NCBI GenBank assembly: GCA_005784505.1
Contig: VCAZ01000233.1
Location: forward strand, 248,001-312,000
DNA from: Bagarius yarrelli
Taxonomy: Eukaryota > Chordata > Actinopteri > Siluriformes > Sisoridae
Reading direction: 5' to 3'
DNA: 64,000 nucleotides
In this document: one piece after another, positions 25,201-38,600 of the stretch
Numbering within the stretch: position 1 is the stretch's first letter
Layout: every line of letters begins with the position of its first letter
Made by a program: the position numbers and the translations under genes
The notes under the pieces: generated by a model
Databases searched by the model: none
What the model was told of the DNA's origin: nothing
Seen by the model: only the letters and a program-made list of their open reading frames with translations

Positions 25201-26665
25201 TGTCAACATATTTATTTGCCTACCTCTGCGCAACCTGTTTAGACAGACAGGATACGTGATCAGACAGCGTTGCCAGACAGCGTTGCCTGTCTAATTATCC
25301 TGTCCATTTGGGGGGTTTAGAGTTAGATTTTGCAGTTACTAAATTTGGGATCAGTTTGGCGGAATGGTCGGTTTCATCTTGCAACTCTGGAGTCAACTTC
25401 AGAAGTCAAAGTGTCTAAATTGATTAAGATGATTTTATTTTAATAATTTTAATGATTTTATGGTTACAGTATTCCTTTTGGGCAGGAATGTGGTGTAATT
25501 GGATTTTGGTGTGTTTTGTAGTAATGTTGGCGTGGTTTTCGAGAGCGGTGTGATGGAGCGACGGAAACTTTCAGTGCTACCAGGCTACAGTTAACATTTA
25601 CAAAATGTCTCACTACACCTTTATGACATTTTAAGACTAGGAAGTACATATACAGTGGTGCTTTGACTTACGAATTTAATTTGTTCCATGACAGAGCTCG
25701 TAACTGAAATTACTCATATGTCAAATAGGTTCTCCCTATTGAAATTAATTGAAATGCCAATTATCCGTTCCACTGCAATTCTTTTTGAAAAAAATATACT
25801 TATAAATAACAAATACTGTATTAAAACACAATACAATAGAGTGTACTGCAACAAACAGCATTTACCTTGGAAATCAGACAACTGTTACAACGCACTAATG
25901 TAACCGAGTGTTCATCCCAGGTTCGCCTAAACACTTAAGTATAATAAAATAAAGAACAAAAGCAATCCAAAACTGAACTGTCTCACACTCTTCAAACAAT
26001 CAAAAAATGCAATCACCCACACACACACAGAATGAGTGTTAACACACAATTACCATGGTCAAACCAAAAAAACTGTTTAGTCTGTCACACTTACGCGCCA
26101 GTCTTCACTGTGGCATTCAGTCTGCCAACTGGCGGTGAAGTATCTAAAGCTGTCTCGTAACCCGAATTTTAGCCCGCAACTTAAAGCAACTCAACACAAA
26201 GATGACGGCTCGTATTACAAAAAACTTTTGGGACACTCATAAGTCAAGGCACCACTGTTTTATCTAATATAATATTTAACAATATTTTTGTAACACATTT
26301 TAATAACTATCTTTTTTTTAATATAAAAACACCTGCTATCTCTGTGGCGTCAGGAAGATTTTTGTACGATTTTGTCTTATTAATTAAATGAAAAGCATGT
26401 AATCAAAGTTATACTTTCTATAGCCATATAAATAACTTTTGAATGGTTAAAGTCCTGAAAAACAAACAGAAATAGCCTGATATTGATGATATCTGATATT
26501 AAGCACATAGAAAAGTGATCAATTACTCAAATTACCGTAAGAGTACAATAGATGTAATAAATGTATATTTACCGGGTGAGTGGCATAAACGTTTGTCATC
26601 TTTTGGTAGGCAGCTTCAGAAAAAGGCACAAGATTTTGTTCCTGAGCACTCATGCTAAATAACGG
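19223..26665 (-). CDS. PIEZO exon block 6: extracellular cap, inner helix and C-terminus
   Basis: Exons: 26573-26665, 24532-24701, 22458-22574, 21703-21782, 20855-21074, 19223-19478. The cap begins PLFSMSAQE, continues AMQFIVNYVAEDV and LLWSISPASRESMIHEL, carries NSS and NAS glycosylation-type sites and MPKYIRGPSGPE, and closes with FNDKVSPSSLGFL. The last exon holds the inner helix GLYMSVVLVIGKFVREFF, the pore glutamates of MFEEL, LCTDIFVVRETGE and the C-terminal domain; stop TGA at 19223-19225. The C-terminal WTRE of vertebrate PIEZO1/2 reads MTRE. The intron after 21703-21782 seems to use a GC donor (GCAAGT). Confidence 0.92.
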
Positions 26666-29600
26666 CTGTAACACAAGAAAACACAAAGACAAATAAATAA
26701 CCTAAGGCTTTAGTGATACACATTTAAGATGAATTCGTTCGAATTCTCCAACCTCGTATCCTGATATGCTAAGCTGGATGGAAACGTCTAAGGGTTGATT
26801 GGCTACTCCAGCTACTGATTTAACCAGTGACATGAAGAGAAGTGGAAACCAGACAATGCAGATAAGGGAAAAAATTACCACACCACCCATCCCATATTTC
26901 ACCACTTTTTTTTTCTTCTGTCCAGGAGTGTGAGGATATTTCTGCAGAAATAGAAATAGAATTTTATTATATTGGAAAATTATATTTAAAAAAATATTTT
27001 GATCATTACCCATTACATTTATTATATAATTATAAAGACTTATTGTGGTTCTCTAGCATTTAATTCAGTATGAACCTTTCAGGCTAATAAACTTTTGATT
27101 AAAATAAGGTTTAGGTATTTGTATTCTTACATTTACAGCATTTGGCAGACGCCCTTATCCAGAGCGACTTACATTTATCTTATTTATACAACTGAGCAAC
27201 TGGGGTTTAAGGGCCTTGCTCAGGGGTCCAGCAGTGGTGGCTTGGTGAAGCTGGGAATTGAACCCACAATCTTCAGGTTGGCAGTCCAACACCATAACCA
27301 TCAGCCACCACTTCCCCTTGGCCGCATTTACAATGCATGTATCAAGTGACCCAATTTGGATTTCTTCCTTCAATGTGTTACAGATGGGATTTGACCAACG
27401 AGTAAGCAGGGAAAAAAAACACATGGATTCCGATATTTTCAGATCAGTTTCAAGCCTCATTTTTTCATTCATATGTGGTAATAAATGGGATATGAATTGG
27501 ATACGTACGTGTCATGTAAACACACAGATCGGATTTTCACCTGTCAATGTGAGTCGAACGTCATTGAATGACGACGGCACATGACGTCAACTCAGGTGGA
27601 CACCAAAAGCGATATATAACAACTTATCACAACTGTGTAAAGTGATATTTATTACTTTTGTTCACTTAAAGCCTGTTTTGTCTGTAAATTTTTTTTTTTT
27701 TTAATTACGCACAATCCCAAAAAACAACTTAGCAATAAATGCTACATTCATCCAGGCTGCAGTAAAGAGATCATTGTTTTGTCGACCTTTAAATATGATG
27801 CAGAAGCAAAATACTGAATACTCATTTAGTCTTCGTTTACTGCATCCAATAATTATCGCAATGTTTTTTTTCTTACTTTTCCGGTCAGTACGTCTACATT
27901 GGGTTGTTTTGCCGTGTATAGAGTAAACGGATATGTCAGTTGTAAAAGATAATGTAAGTGGGTCATCAAAAACCCCCCCCCCCAAAAACCTGGATATAGT
28001 CACAGAACTGGAATTGGGCATCTAGAATTAGAAATACATTTATGTTAAAACTGTTCTACCTTTTCAGATTCCCTCCAGCACTTGAGAATAAATATGTTGG
28101 CATAAATATCTTCCACACAAATCCAGCTGGACAAACTCAAAGTGGTATCTGTCCACACCCAGTCCATCACAGCCCGCAGTTCAGTCAAAAAAGGAACCAT
28201 TCGGAAGCTAAAGAGGAAAAAAAATCAGAGCAATATGGTAAGACGTTATAGAGTCACATAGAATAATGGTATATATTTACATGTTAAAATTGGAACTATA
28301 GAAATTCTGCTGACTTTGAATAGTGACTCAAAATGTAGTGTGCCATGCTGAGCACATTGCTGGATGTACTTTCTACACTCAGATATATATTTCCACTGGA
28401 CGATGGACTGCCAAGGCTCTGAAAATCAGAAAATACCCCAGCAACTATATGCTCAGCCTGCTGCACTTAGGTAAGCGTTTTTTGCATTCTAATGGCTTTC
28501 TCCCTCAGACCATTAGACTTCTCTACTCAAACATGTCTGAGAGATTAGTTTTCATTTTGTAATGTTCGCAGATTCTGTACTATTTCCGCATGTAACATGC
28601 AGTTCCTTAAATTAAGTTTATTCCTAGAAATTTGCTGTATTTCTGCATAAATGTGACCCAAAACATCAACCGATCTTTTTACACAGGTCCTAAAATTAGA
28701 CAAAGTAAAACCATCACATAACCCCATTCAACATGAAGGGTTAAGGCCTTGCTTAAGGGTCCGGCTGTGGCAGCCTTTAATTTTTTTAATGTTTAATAAT
28801 CAATATTTTTTTGGGAAGAATTTGCCTATAACGTTCTAACTTTCCAACAACTATTCAAATAACCTGCTTTAGCCTGTAGCTAAATGTTAAAAAGCACCAA
28901 CCCCTGGAAGAGAAATAGGTTGAGGTAGTTGTAGTTCTTAGTGAGGAAATTGCCCAGGACTCTGTTTGGGTAGCCGCATTTAATCTGATATGCTGACAAG
29001 CCAAAGTAGATACACTTCACAAAGTACCACAGTTGTGCCACATGATTCCTGTTAAACCTCCTGCAAGAAATAAAAGTTAATTTAGCAACGTAGTCACAAG
29101 CAAATTTGTATAACCAACAAAAAAACACGAAGGTTTTTAGAAGGAATTAAAGAAATGCAGGTTCATAAAATATTGTATTTAGGGTTTTATTAGTTCTGCA
29201 CTAAGTAAGCTGTTTCAGCTAACAGGTGTTCACATATAGTCCAACAAATCACAATTATTACTGAAATGTTCTAATTAAAATGTTTGCATATGCTGTGGCC
29301 CAATATCCACATTATGCCCTAAGATCTTCCACGAAATGTGCAATTTTGGAACTTTAGTTAATTGTGCAACAGAACAATTGCCCTGTTCTGACACCTATCT
29401 GTGTCAAATGTAATTGATGAGTCATTATCGCGACCCCCCCCCCCACAAAAAAAAAACAAAAGCGCTGGTGTCGGTAGTCTCGCTGTTCGCAGTATTACTG
29501 CTTTAAATAATAATAACATGAATAATTATTTGCTCACAATTAACTTTCCTATCCCTGTCTATGTTGTTGCACGCTTTACTTAAATCATCAATTGAATTGA

Positions 29601-32600
29601 AACGTTACACCAACAGATGAATTCTGGGTAATTTTACCTTCAGCAAAATCTGCTTGGACCCGCACTTACAGAAAATGTATATTAAGGGCACAAGTTGGCG
29701 TTGCAGAGAGGTTCACTAGTGAATTGCCCGGAGACACACAATCCTACACACTCGCACCCCTCAGCAGGAACACGCGAATAAGGGGCACAATCTTGCAATA
29801 TTTGTTGTTTTAAAACAAATTGTAAACAAAATCCCCAGCATGTGTTTACCTCTCAGTAACCCCAGGGAGTATGAAGAACATCCAGAAGTGTATTCCAAAA
29901 ACTAAAACCACCTGAAACACACACTTTCCTAACAAGGTTTTCCTTAGATAAAGCGCACGGTCAACAACCATAGTGCCAAACTGGATCAGAAGCATGACCA
30001 GGAAAGCCTCAGGTACTTGATCTTCCGACAAGGACTCAGTGATATCGGCTGCTGCTGTATGTTTCTATTAAATGAACATAAGAACGAATGCACTCAATTA
30101 AATAACTAATAACAGAAATGTCAAAGTTCATTGATATTTTGAAAATAGATAGCCTTACCCCAAAAGCCCAGTAGCCAAAGATTATGATGATGAAGTTTAC
30201 AACATCGATTAAGAACATCAGTGCATATACATCACAAACAGGGCTGTACTCAGGATGGATGATGTCATAGAAAAACTGTTTGATGGGGATGTACACATGT
30301 AATGCACTAAAAGATAGAAAAGAGAAAGCTTGTATAAAGCTTAAAAGAAAACTGCAGTCCTTTAAAAAAATCAATATTTTAAATGCATATAAGGCCACAC
30401 AAATAGAAAGGAACTCTTGGTCAATATTTACATCCTTATCCAAAGAAACTCACATATTTCAACATTTATCATTGAGGTTAAAGAGCCTTGCTCAGGGGCC
30501 CAGCAGTGGAAACTTGGTGGTGCTGGGAATCCAACCCGCATCTTTTAGCATTAGCATATGAATTAGCAGTCCAATACCTTAACCACTGTGCTACCACTTC
30601 CCCTATCATCACAACGTTTTTCAGTCGAGTTTAGTTGAGTTTGTCTTTACTTATGCTATTTTGTTTAATAAACTGCATTTGCATCCACACATTATCTTAT
30701 GACAGTTATGGCCTATCTATAACTAATGTTAGTTAAGTGTGTAAAGTGTCCTACATTCCACATTATTTTTTAGTTAATATGAGTTCATCATATTACATTT
30801 TTACAATATTTTACTGTAAAACAGGACTTTACTTACACTTCTATTATAGCAGTCTTGACCTCCAGCATTCGCTCCCTAACCATCTTTTTAATCTGCTCTT
30901 TTCTGGATAAAGGCGCTGTAGAACGCAGTTTCTTCTTCTTCTTTGGCCGATTTTCCTTTAACTGGCTAACATCTGTTTGGAATACACCAACAACCATAAG
31001 ATTGATTTAAATAATACAGCATTTAAGTACAACACATTAGATCCTAGGGTCACACCAGGTACATACAGATTGCACTAAGCAATGATGTGAAATATTTGGT
31101 TATAGATATTACACAAATACTCAACTCAAGATTCCAATTTAAAATAAGAAACATTAATTAGTATGGCCTTTCTATGGTTAGGAGTCACTCAATCTACAAC
31201 TACAGCATCAGCATGCTTTGCCACATATTCTACAAGTTCCTGCAACTGTAATAGAAGCATAAACATTGTTTTTTTTAAAGGATATTCGCTTAGTTAATTT
31301 TTAATGATAGGGTGTTGTCTTGTTTTCAACCAGCCATTTTGTTTCCTTCCCCTGGCTTCATGTATCTGCCTGTATAAAATTGAGGGCAACACTTCTTTTT
31401 GTCCTTTAGCACAGTTTTATGGATGGCGCTACTGACCAAAGGATTTTTCTGCTATGACAAGGTTTATAGGGCCTAGAATAGTAAAAGGGGTGATCTCTTT
31501 AAGACTCTGGCTTCAACCATTAGAGATGAGGTCAAAGAAAAAAATTAAGTTTTAATATATATAATATATATAACAAATGTAAATGTAAAGAAATTTAAGA
31601 ATCACATTTTAAAAGATATGACAATAAAGTTATTTTTAAATTAGGTTAAAATTTGACTCAGTTTTAGCACTAGCATGCTGGTGGGACCAATTTTATTAGA
31701 AAAAAAAATACTATTGACCCTTATTTAACTATGGTTCTATGAGCTCCCAGATAAATATGCAGAAGATGGGGTACCATAACAATAGGCTTTCTATGCATCA
31801 CCTTAATAATACTGTAGAATGCTCAAACATAATGTATTTAATATTATGCACACAATCACATACCATAATTTTCTGAATCTTCTTTTCTTTTGAAAAAGAG
31901 TGTGCTCTGAAAAGGCAAAAAACCAAATCGTCCTCTGTTTTCTCCTTTTGCCTCTCCACTTAACCTGTTCTTCTCTGCTTTCTTCTTTAGCTTCTTAAGG
32001 AAATCAGGCATCTCCACCTCTTTGTTGTCCCAAAGGCCATGACACTGCAACCAAAAACCAACATCATTTTTGGGGGTCACAGATATACTTTTATGTTTAT
32101 GACACATACCTGCACAACACAGTAATTTAAAAGGCTTGAATGTAAAATGTATTTTTGCATGTCAACATTTTGGCAGCCAAATATTCTGTGTTTCATGAGC
32201 AGTAAGTATAAGGGTCTAGAAAAAGAAGTGGTTTCTTGTCAAGGATGGGTCCATAAAGGTAATATCAGCAGCCTTTTAAAATGATCTCATTACAGAAATA
32301 ACTATTTATATTTACAGCATTTAGCAAATGTCCTTATCCAGAGCGACTTACATTTATCTTTTTTTAAACTAAGCAACTGGAGGTTAAGGGCCTTGCTCAG
32401 GGGCCCAGCAGTGGCCGCTGGGTAGTGCTGGGAATGGAACCCTGAACTTACAATCAGCAGTCCAACACCTTAACCACTGAAATACCACTTCTTCTTTATA
32501 GATATTTTATCTACGAAGAGGAACCAGGTATGGAGATTTCGTAAAAGAATCCACAGGAAGGCCATTGAAAAATATTTACATGATGAAAATATATTTAAAA

Positions 32601-35600
32601 ATAGAGAACTCATGGTAAAGGTGTTAAAAATTTTGCCAGATAGTCATATTTGTTACACTACTAGTCAAAAGCCTGAAATCAAAAGCCATCCCGAGGCATC
32701 CAGAGATTGTGCCAGCACTGGTAAAGAGATTCCTGGCTCCAGTTGGATTATGCCTTGTGAAGATTTATGTACTTATGTACTTTTATCATACCACTCCCAC
32801 TGAATGTATATGATTATAGAAAGTACACTGCTCATAATTACACTACCCAGTGTTTTAAAAAAAAAAAAATTATAAAACATACTCTCCAGTAAACTGAGTC
32901 TGGTTCCTCTCGAGGTTTCTTCCTCGTACCATCGAAGGGAGTTTTTCCTTACCATGGTTGCCCCAAGCTTGAACACTAGGGATGTTTCTGATAATTTTTT
33001 TTACATTTACACTGCCCTCCATAATTATTGGCACCCCGGTTAAGATGTGTTCTTTAGCTTCTAATAAATTTAATTTTGTTCTAAATAATATAGGACCACA
33101 ATGAAAAAAAGAGGAAAATCCAACCTTTAATTCAAGTGCATTTATTCAGTGGGAAAAATATTAGCACCCCTGATGTTAATACTTTGTACAAGCCCCTTTT
33201 GCCAACAAAACAGCACCTAATCTTCTCCTATAATGTTTCACAAGATGGGAGAATACAGAAAGAGGGATCTTCGACCATTCCTCTTTTCACAATCTCTCTA
33301 AATCATCCAGCGACCTGAGTCCTCTCCTCTGCACTCTCCTCTTCAGCTCACACCACAGGTTTTCAATGGGGTTGAGGTCTGGGGACTGCGATGGCCATGG
33401 GAGGAGTTTGATTCTGTGTCTGGTGAACCATTTCTGTGTAGATTTGGCCACATGTTTAGGGTCATTATCTTGCTGAAAGACCCAGTGACGACCCATCTTC
33501 AGCTTTCGGGCAGAGGCCACCAGATTTTGCTTTAAAATTTCCTGGTATTTCAAAGCATTCATGATGCCATGCACCCTAACAAGGTTCCCAGGGCCTCTGG
33601 AAGAGAAACAGGCCCACGGCATCACCGATCCTCCCCCATACTTCACAGTGGGCATGAGGTGCTTTTCTGCATACTCATCTTTTGTGTTCCGCCAGACCCA
33701 CTTAGAGTGTTTGTTGCCAAAAAGCTCTATCTTTGTCTCATCTGACCAAAGCACACGGTCCCAGTTGAAGCCCCAGTACCGCTTAGCGAACTCCAGACGT
33801 TTGCGTTTATGATTGTGAGTGAGAAAAGGGTTTTTCCGTGCATGCCTCCCAAACAGCTTGTTGGCATGTAGATAGCGCCTGATGGTTGTTTTGGAGACTT
33901 TGTGACCCCAAGATGCTATCATTTGTTGCAATTCTTTAACAGTGAGCTTTGGAGAACTTTTTATTTCTCTTACCATCCTCCTCACTGTGCGTGGGAAATA
34001 AACTTGCGTCCTCGTCCAGGCTTGTTTACCACTATTCCAGTTGTTTTAAACTTCTTAATGATTCCTCTGACAGTAGATATGGGCAGGTGCAGGCGAGTGG
34101 CTATTTTCTTGTAGCCATTGCCTGACTTGTAAAGGTCGACACACATCTGCCTTACTTGAATTGTGTGTTCCTTTGTCTTTCCCATGTTGAAGAGTGGATA
34201 AGAGAAATGGCCTCTGTGTCATGTCATATTTATACCCCAGGGAAACAGGAAGTGATGAATTACTAATTAAATGTTCCTAGATACTCTGCTCAACTTTGTA
34301 AACTACTGTAGAAATGACATAAATACTTCAATTACATGTATTTCCTAGGAATTGTTAGGGGTGCCAATAATTGTGGAACAGGTGATTGTATGAAAAATAA
34401 TTATTTCTTAGGCAGTGATTTTTTTTCCTCTTAAAATTCACTTGAGTTGAAGGTTACATTTTTCTGCAATTTTCAGTGTGAGATTATGCTTCTGCAATAA
34501 AAAATGAATTTATTTTAAGGCTTTTAACACATCTTAACCAGGGGTGCCAATAATTATGGAGGTCAGTGTATCTTATTTTATACAACTGAATAATTGGGGG
34601 TTAAGGGCCTTGCTCAGGGGTCCACAGTGGTGACTTGGTGGGGCTGGGAATTGAACCCCAGTCTTCCTGGTAGCAGTTCAACACCTTAACCACTGTGCCA
34701 CCACTTCCCCAAACAAACAATGTCATGTGATTTTAGTGTCTTTATTTTGAAATTTTGAACCTCCTGATAATTGGCAAAATGCTCCACATATTGATGTGCA
34801 TAATTGCTAAATACTGCATAATCTAAATTAATAGCTAAATTATTTAGTTTATTAGCTAAAATATATAAAAGTAATAAATATACTGCCCGCCCCACCTTAA
34901 GAATGGAACGGTGGAAGAAGAGAGCAAGCAGCTGAATAAGATCGAATAGAACGTAGCCATCTTTCTTTTCTACTCCTACGATGTTCGGCAGAGCAAACGG
35001 CCGCTCAGCGTTAATGCCGCGATATGCAGAAGTAGTCCATGGAAAGAAGCCAAACTGAAAAAAGTACTTCACTACCACTGTAAGCTGTGGAAATAAATTA
35101 GGAGAGATTTGAACATCTTAAAACACTGATATGGAACAAGTCAAAAGAATTAAACATAATTAGGCACTACTTTGTTTTCTGGAAACGCACATTCTGAAAA
35201 TACAGAATCTCAGAAGGTACAACAGCATCTGTAATAATATCAAAACTAATTTGGACTAGTTCACAAGGGCTTTTCAGGTTGAGCTGGAATTGGAGCTATA
35301 GTCAAACCCAAACCTAAAGGAAAGTTTCACATTTGTCATTTGCAAGCTGAGTTAGCATAGATTTTTAGTTATTGGTATAAAACTAAAATTTTACATTTAT
35401 GGCATTTCCCAGACTTTTTTATCCACAGCAACTAACATTTATTTCTTTTATACAGCATCTTTTGTGAGCGTCTTCCATTTAGCAGTCCAAAAATTCAACT
35501 ACTGCACTACCACTTCCCCACTACACTGTGAAATATGTTTCTTCGCATATCCCGTCTTAAAATGTTGGGGTCAGAGTGCAGGGTCAGCTATGATACAGCG

Positions 35601-38600
35601 CCCCTGGAGCAGGAAGGGTTAAGGGTCTTGCTCAAGGACCCAACAGTGGCAGACTGGCAGCTTTGGGCCTAAATCCAGGATTTCCTAGTCTTCCAAACAG
35701 CAACTCGGCACCTTAATCATTTGAGACACCACTGTCCCTCACCACTGCTTTGCACAGTGTGAAACAATAAGGAAGTAACTGAATGCAGGACAGGGACTTA
35801 AGGAAATGAAAATCAGAAAGCACATTATACTAAAAAACAAATACATAAAAGAAGAAATGTTTTTTACTAGACACTCTGTTGGCTTGGCTATGTAGTGTCC
35901 TATATATTTCTGATGCCTGGTCAACTGTGCATCGAACCTAAACATATCAGTACCATTTTTTTCACTGATAAAAAAAGCTTCAACTTGCCTTTTTATGATT
36001 TTTTTTTATACACTGAGGACCATTTAACCTTTCAATTTAAAATCCAGTAACAGAAAGCATCAAACACTTGCACTGACCTCAGTGTAGATGATGGCAGTCA
36101 TCCAGAATCGCTTAGTGGGCCGAGGAACAGACAACATAGCCCAAAGAAAGATGAGGATAGGAAGGAAAAGAGTGAGCAGTGAGGCAGACACCATGTGGTT
36201 TAGAATGATGACAAAGTAGCAGAGCATCTCTGACTGGGAGACCATGGTGTTGTAGAGGGCAAACAAGAGCCTCAGGAACCGTGGAATTGACTGGTAGAAC
36301 TTATCAGACTCATCGATATCTGGAATCTGAAACATACTTTGGGGATTTGGGTAGGTTTTTTTCATTAATGTCTTTTTGATGTAAAATGTAATTGATTTTG
36401 TCACATATACACTACAGCGCAGTGAAATATGTATATATCTTTGCATATCTTATTTTAGAAAGTTGGGGTTAAATCGCAGGGTCAGCTATGATACAGCGTC
36501 CCTGAATCAGGAAGGGAACCAATGTAACTTTCCAGGTAGACATAAAAGAATGGTCGGTTGCGAAGAACGTTGTGGGTATGTTTTTGCGCATCATAGTAGT
36601 ATGAAGTATTGTGCAACTGTAGCCAGGCCTGCTAATGCTGGATTCACACTAAAAGATTTTTTCAAATCTTATATGATTTTCAAAATGTGAGAACAAAAAA
36701 AATCTAGGCAATATCTGCTAACATCACTGTTCAACTCCAATGAAACACCAAAATTCACATTAATTCAAGACATTTACAGACTGTATTGTATAAGTTACCA
36801 AGCCTAATATTTAGTCCTACCTACTTTTGTTTAGAAATTGTATCTATATTCTTTATCTTTGCCTGTGTTTGTGTCACATTTTTGGATTAACTTGCAAACT
36901 TTCTTAATAATTCTTTTGTTACATTTTGCATCTGCGGACATCTGAGAAATAGTTAGATTTTTGGTACTGATATTAATGTTTAGTGTGTGTGTAAAATAGG
37001 GAATGTGTATCTCACTTGTTAATCAACAGTTCACTGGCAGTGAGAGCTCTGGTTTCTTGAGTAAGCGGTTGAGGTTCTGTAATAGTCTCGCTCTCCATCT
37101 CCACGTCCACAAACTCCAATGATTCTGTCTTTAGCAATTCATATTTCTTCTCAAGCTCTTCATCATCTCGATTTTCTTCCCATTCTTCGTTCTCATCCTC
37201 TCCTCTGTCCTCCAACTCGTTACTCCTGTTGTCTTCTGTATTTTGATCTTCTCTTATGGCAAAAGGTTGTTCGTTGCTTCAAAGAAGAAAAATGTATCAA
37301 CAGCAACATCATAGAAAAATTCGATCATTCAATTAACATAATACAATCTTCAATTATTTATAAACGAGCCAATAGTGAATCCTACTCCAGCAACAGGTTC
37401 TCCTGATCGAATGAGACCATGTCTATGTTTTCTGATCTGCAAAGTTTCTGACGCCTCTGTTCAGTGGATGGTTCAGAATGTTCAGCTTTGGGTGATGCTA
37501 AACAAGGGCTGTTGTCAATGTCATCGTTGAGTGTTGGTTGGCGTGACATCAGCATAGTCTCATCAGTTTGACAGCTACAAAATAAGTCACAAAGACAAAA
37601 AAAATCATAGAAAATATTAATATTAATTAACGTTATTACAGCTATTTTATTTATCCATGCATGTACGATGTGACCTTATAACCTTGATTTTTACCCTAGT
37701 AATGTGGCATAAAACATTATAGGCAATTTAATTTCTTCTGGCAGTACTCTCTACCAAAGAAGTCTCTTCAAGTCAATATCCTTTGCTGTAGATTTTTCTC
37801 AAGCTTTCTATTTGCTTTATAATGTAATTAAATAATTAAGCTAAACAGTGGATTTGTAAAGCTTTTTTACCAGGACATAAACACTAGCAAATATTTTTTG
37901 ACATATAATTGTCTGACAAAGTTGATTACATCTGTTTTCTTTCTTATTCCAAGCTCACCATCACCACCAAATCCAGTCTGTATCTATGTCAGTTTCCCAA
38001 TGAGGACCTTGTCTTCTAGAAGGCCATCCAGACAAAACCATAGAAACTTTACTGCAGTATGGAATAACCTGCTGGTTTGTCTAGTCAGAAGTGAACTGAC
38101 CCCCCGACTGAGCCTGGTTTCTCCCAAGGTTTTCTTCATTCTGATGGAGTTTTGGCTTGCTTAGTTGGGGATTCTGAATTTAAAGATACGTGTTAAACTG
38201 AACTGAGTGTTTTAGTGAGTGTTTAATATTGTCTTATTTGATTCTGTAAAGCTACTTTGACACAGTCGTTATTGTTAAAAAGCGCTAAATATAAAGAGCT
38301 GACTTGACTTGATTACAATATTAGCCGCTTTTACACATTTAATGTTATCATTTACCTCAAACAAAACTTAGCTGCATCTAAAGGCAAACATATCCTGCAC
38401 ATCCTCTTCAGTCATACATCATGTCCCCGATGTGCTACTGGTTTCCCAGACCAGAATCCCATTGATAACCTCTGGGAAAAATATATATCAGGACCTCTAA
38501 AGCTGCCAAGCATTAGCACAAACTGTCCAGAAGCCTGCTAGGACATTTCTCCCAGAAGGCCAGCTACTAGCTCCGCTACAGCTACTAGCATGTTCAGGCA

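Noticed and set aside
36078..36336. A phase conflict at the PIEZO exon after the acidic loop
   Set aside because: It disappears when the acceptor at 36337 is used in place of the nearby TTTCAG.
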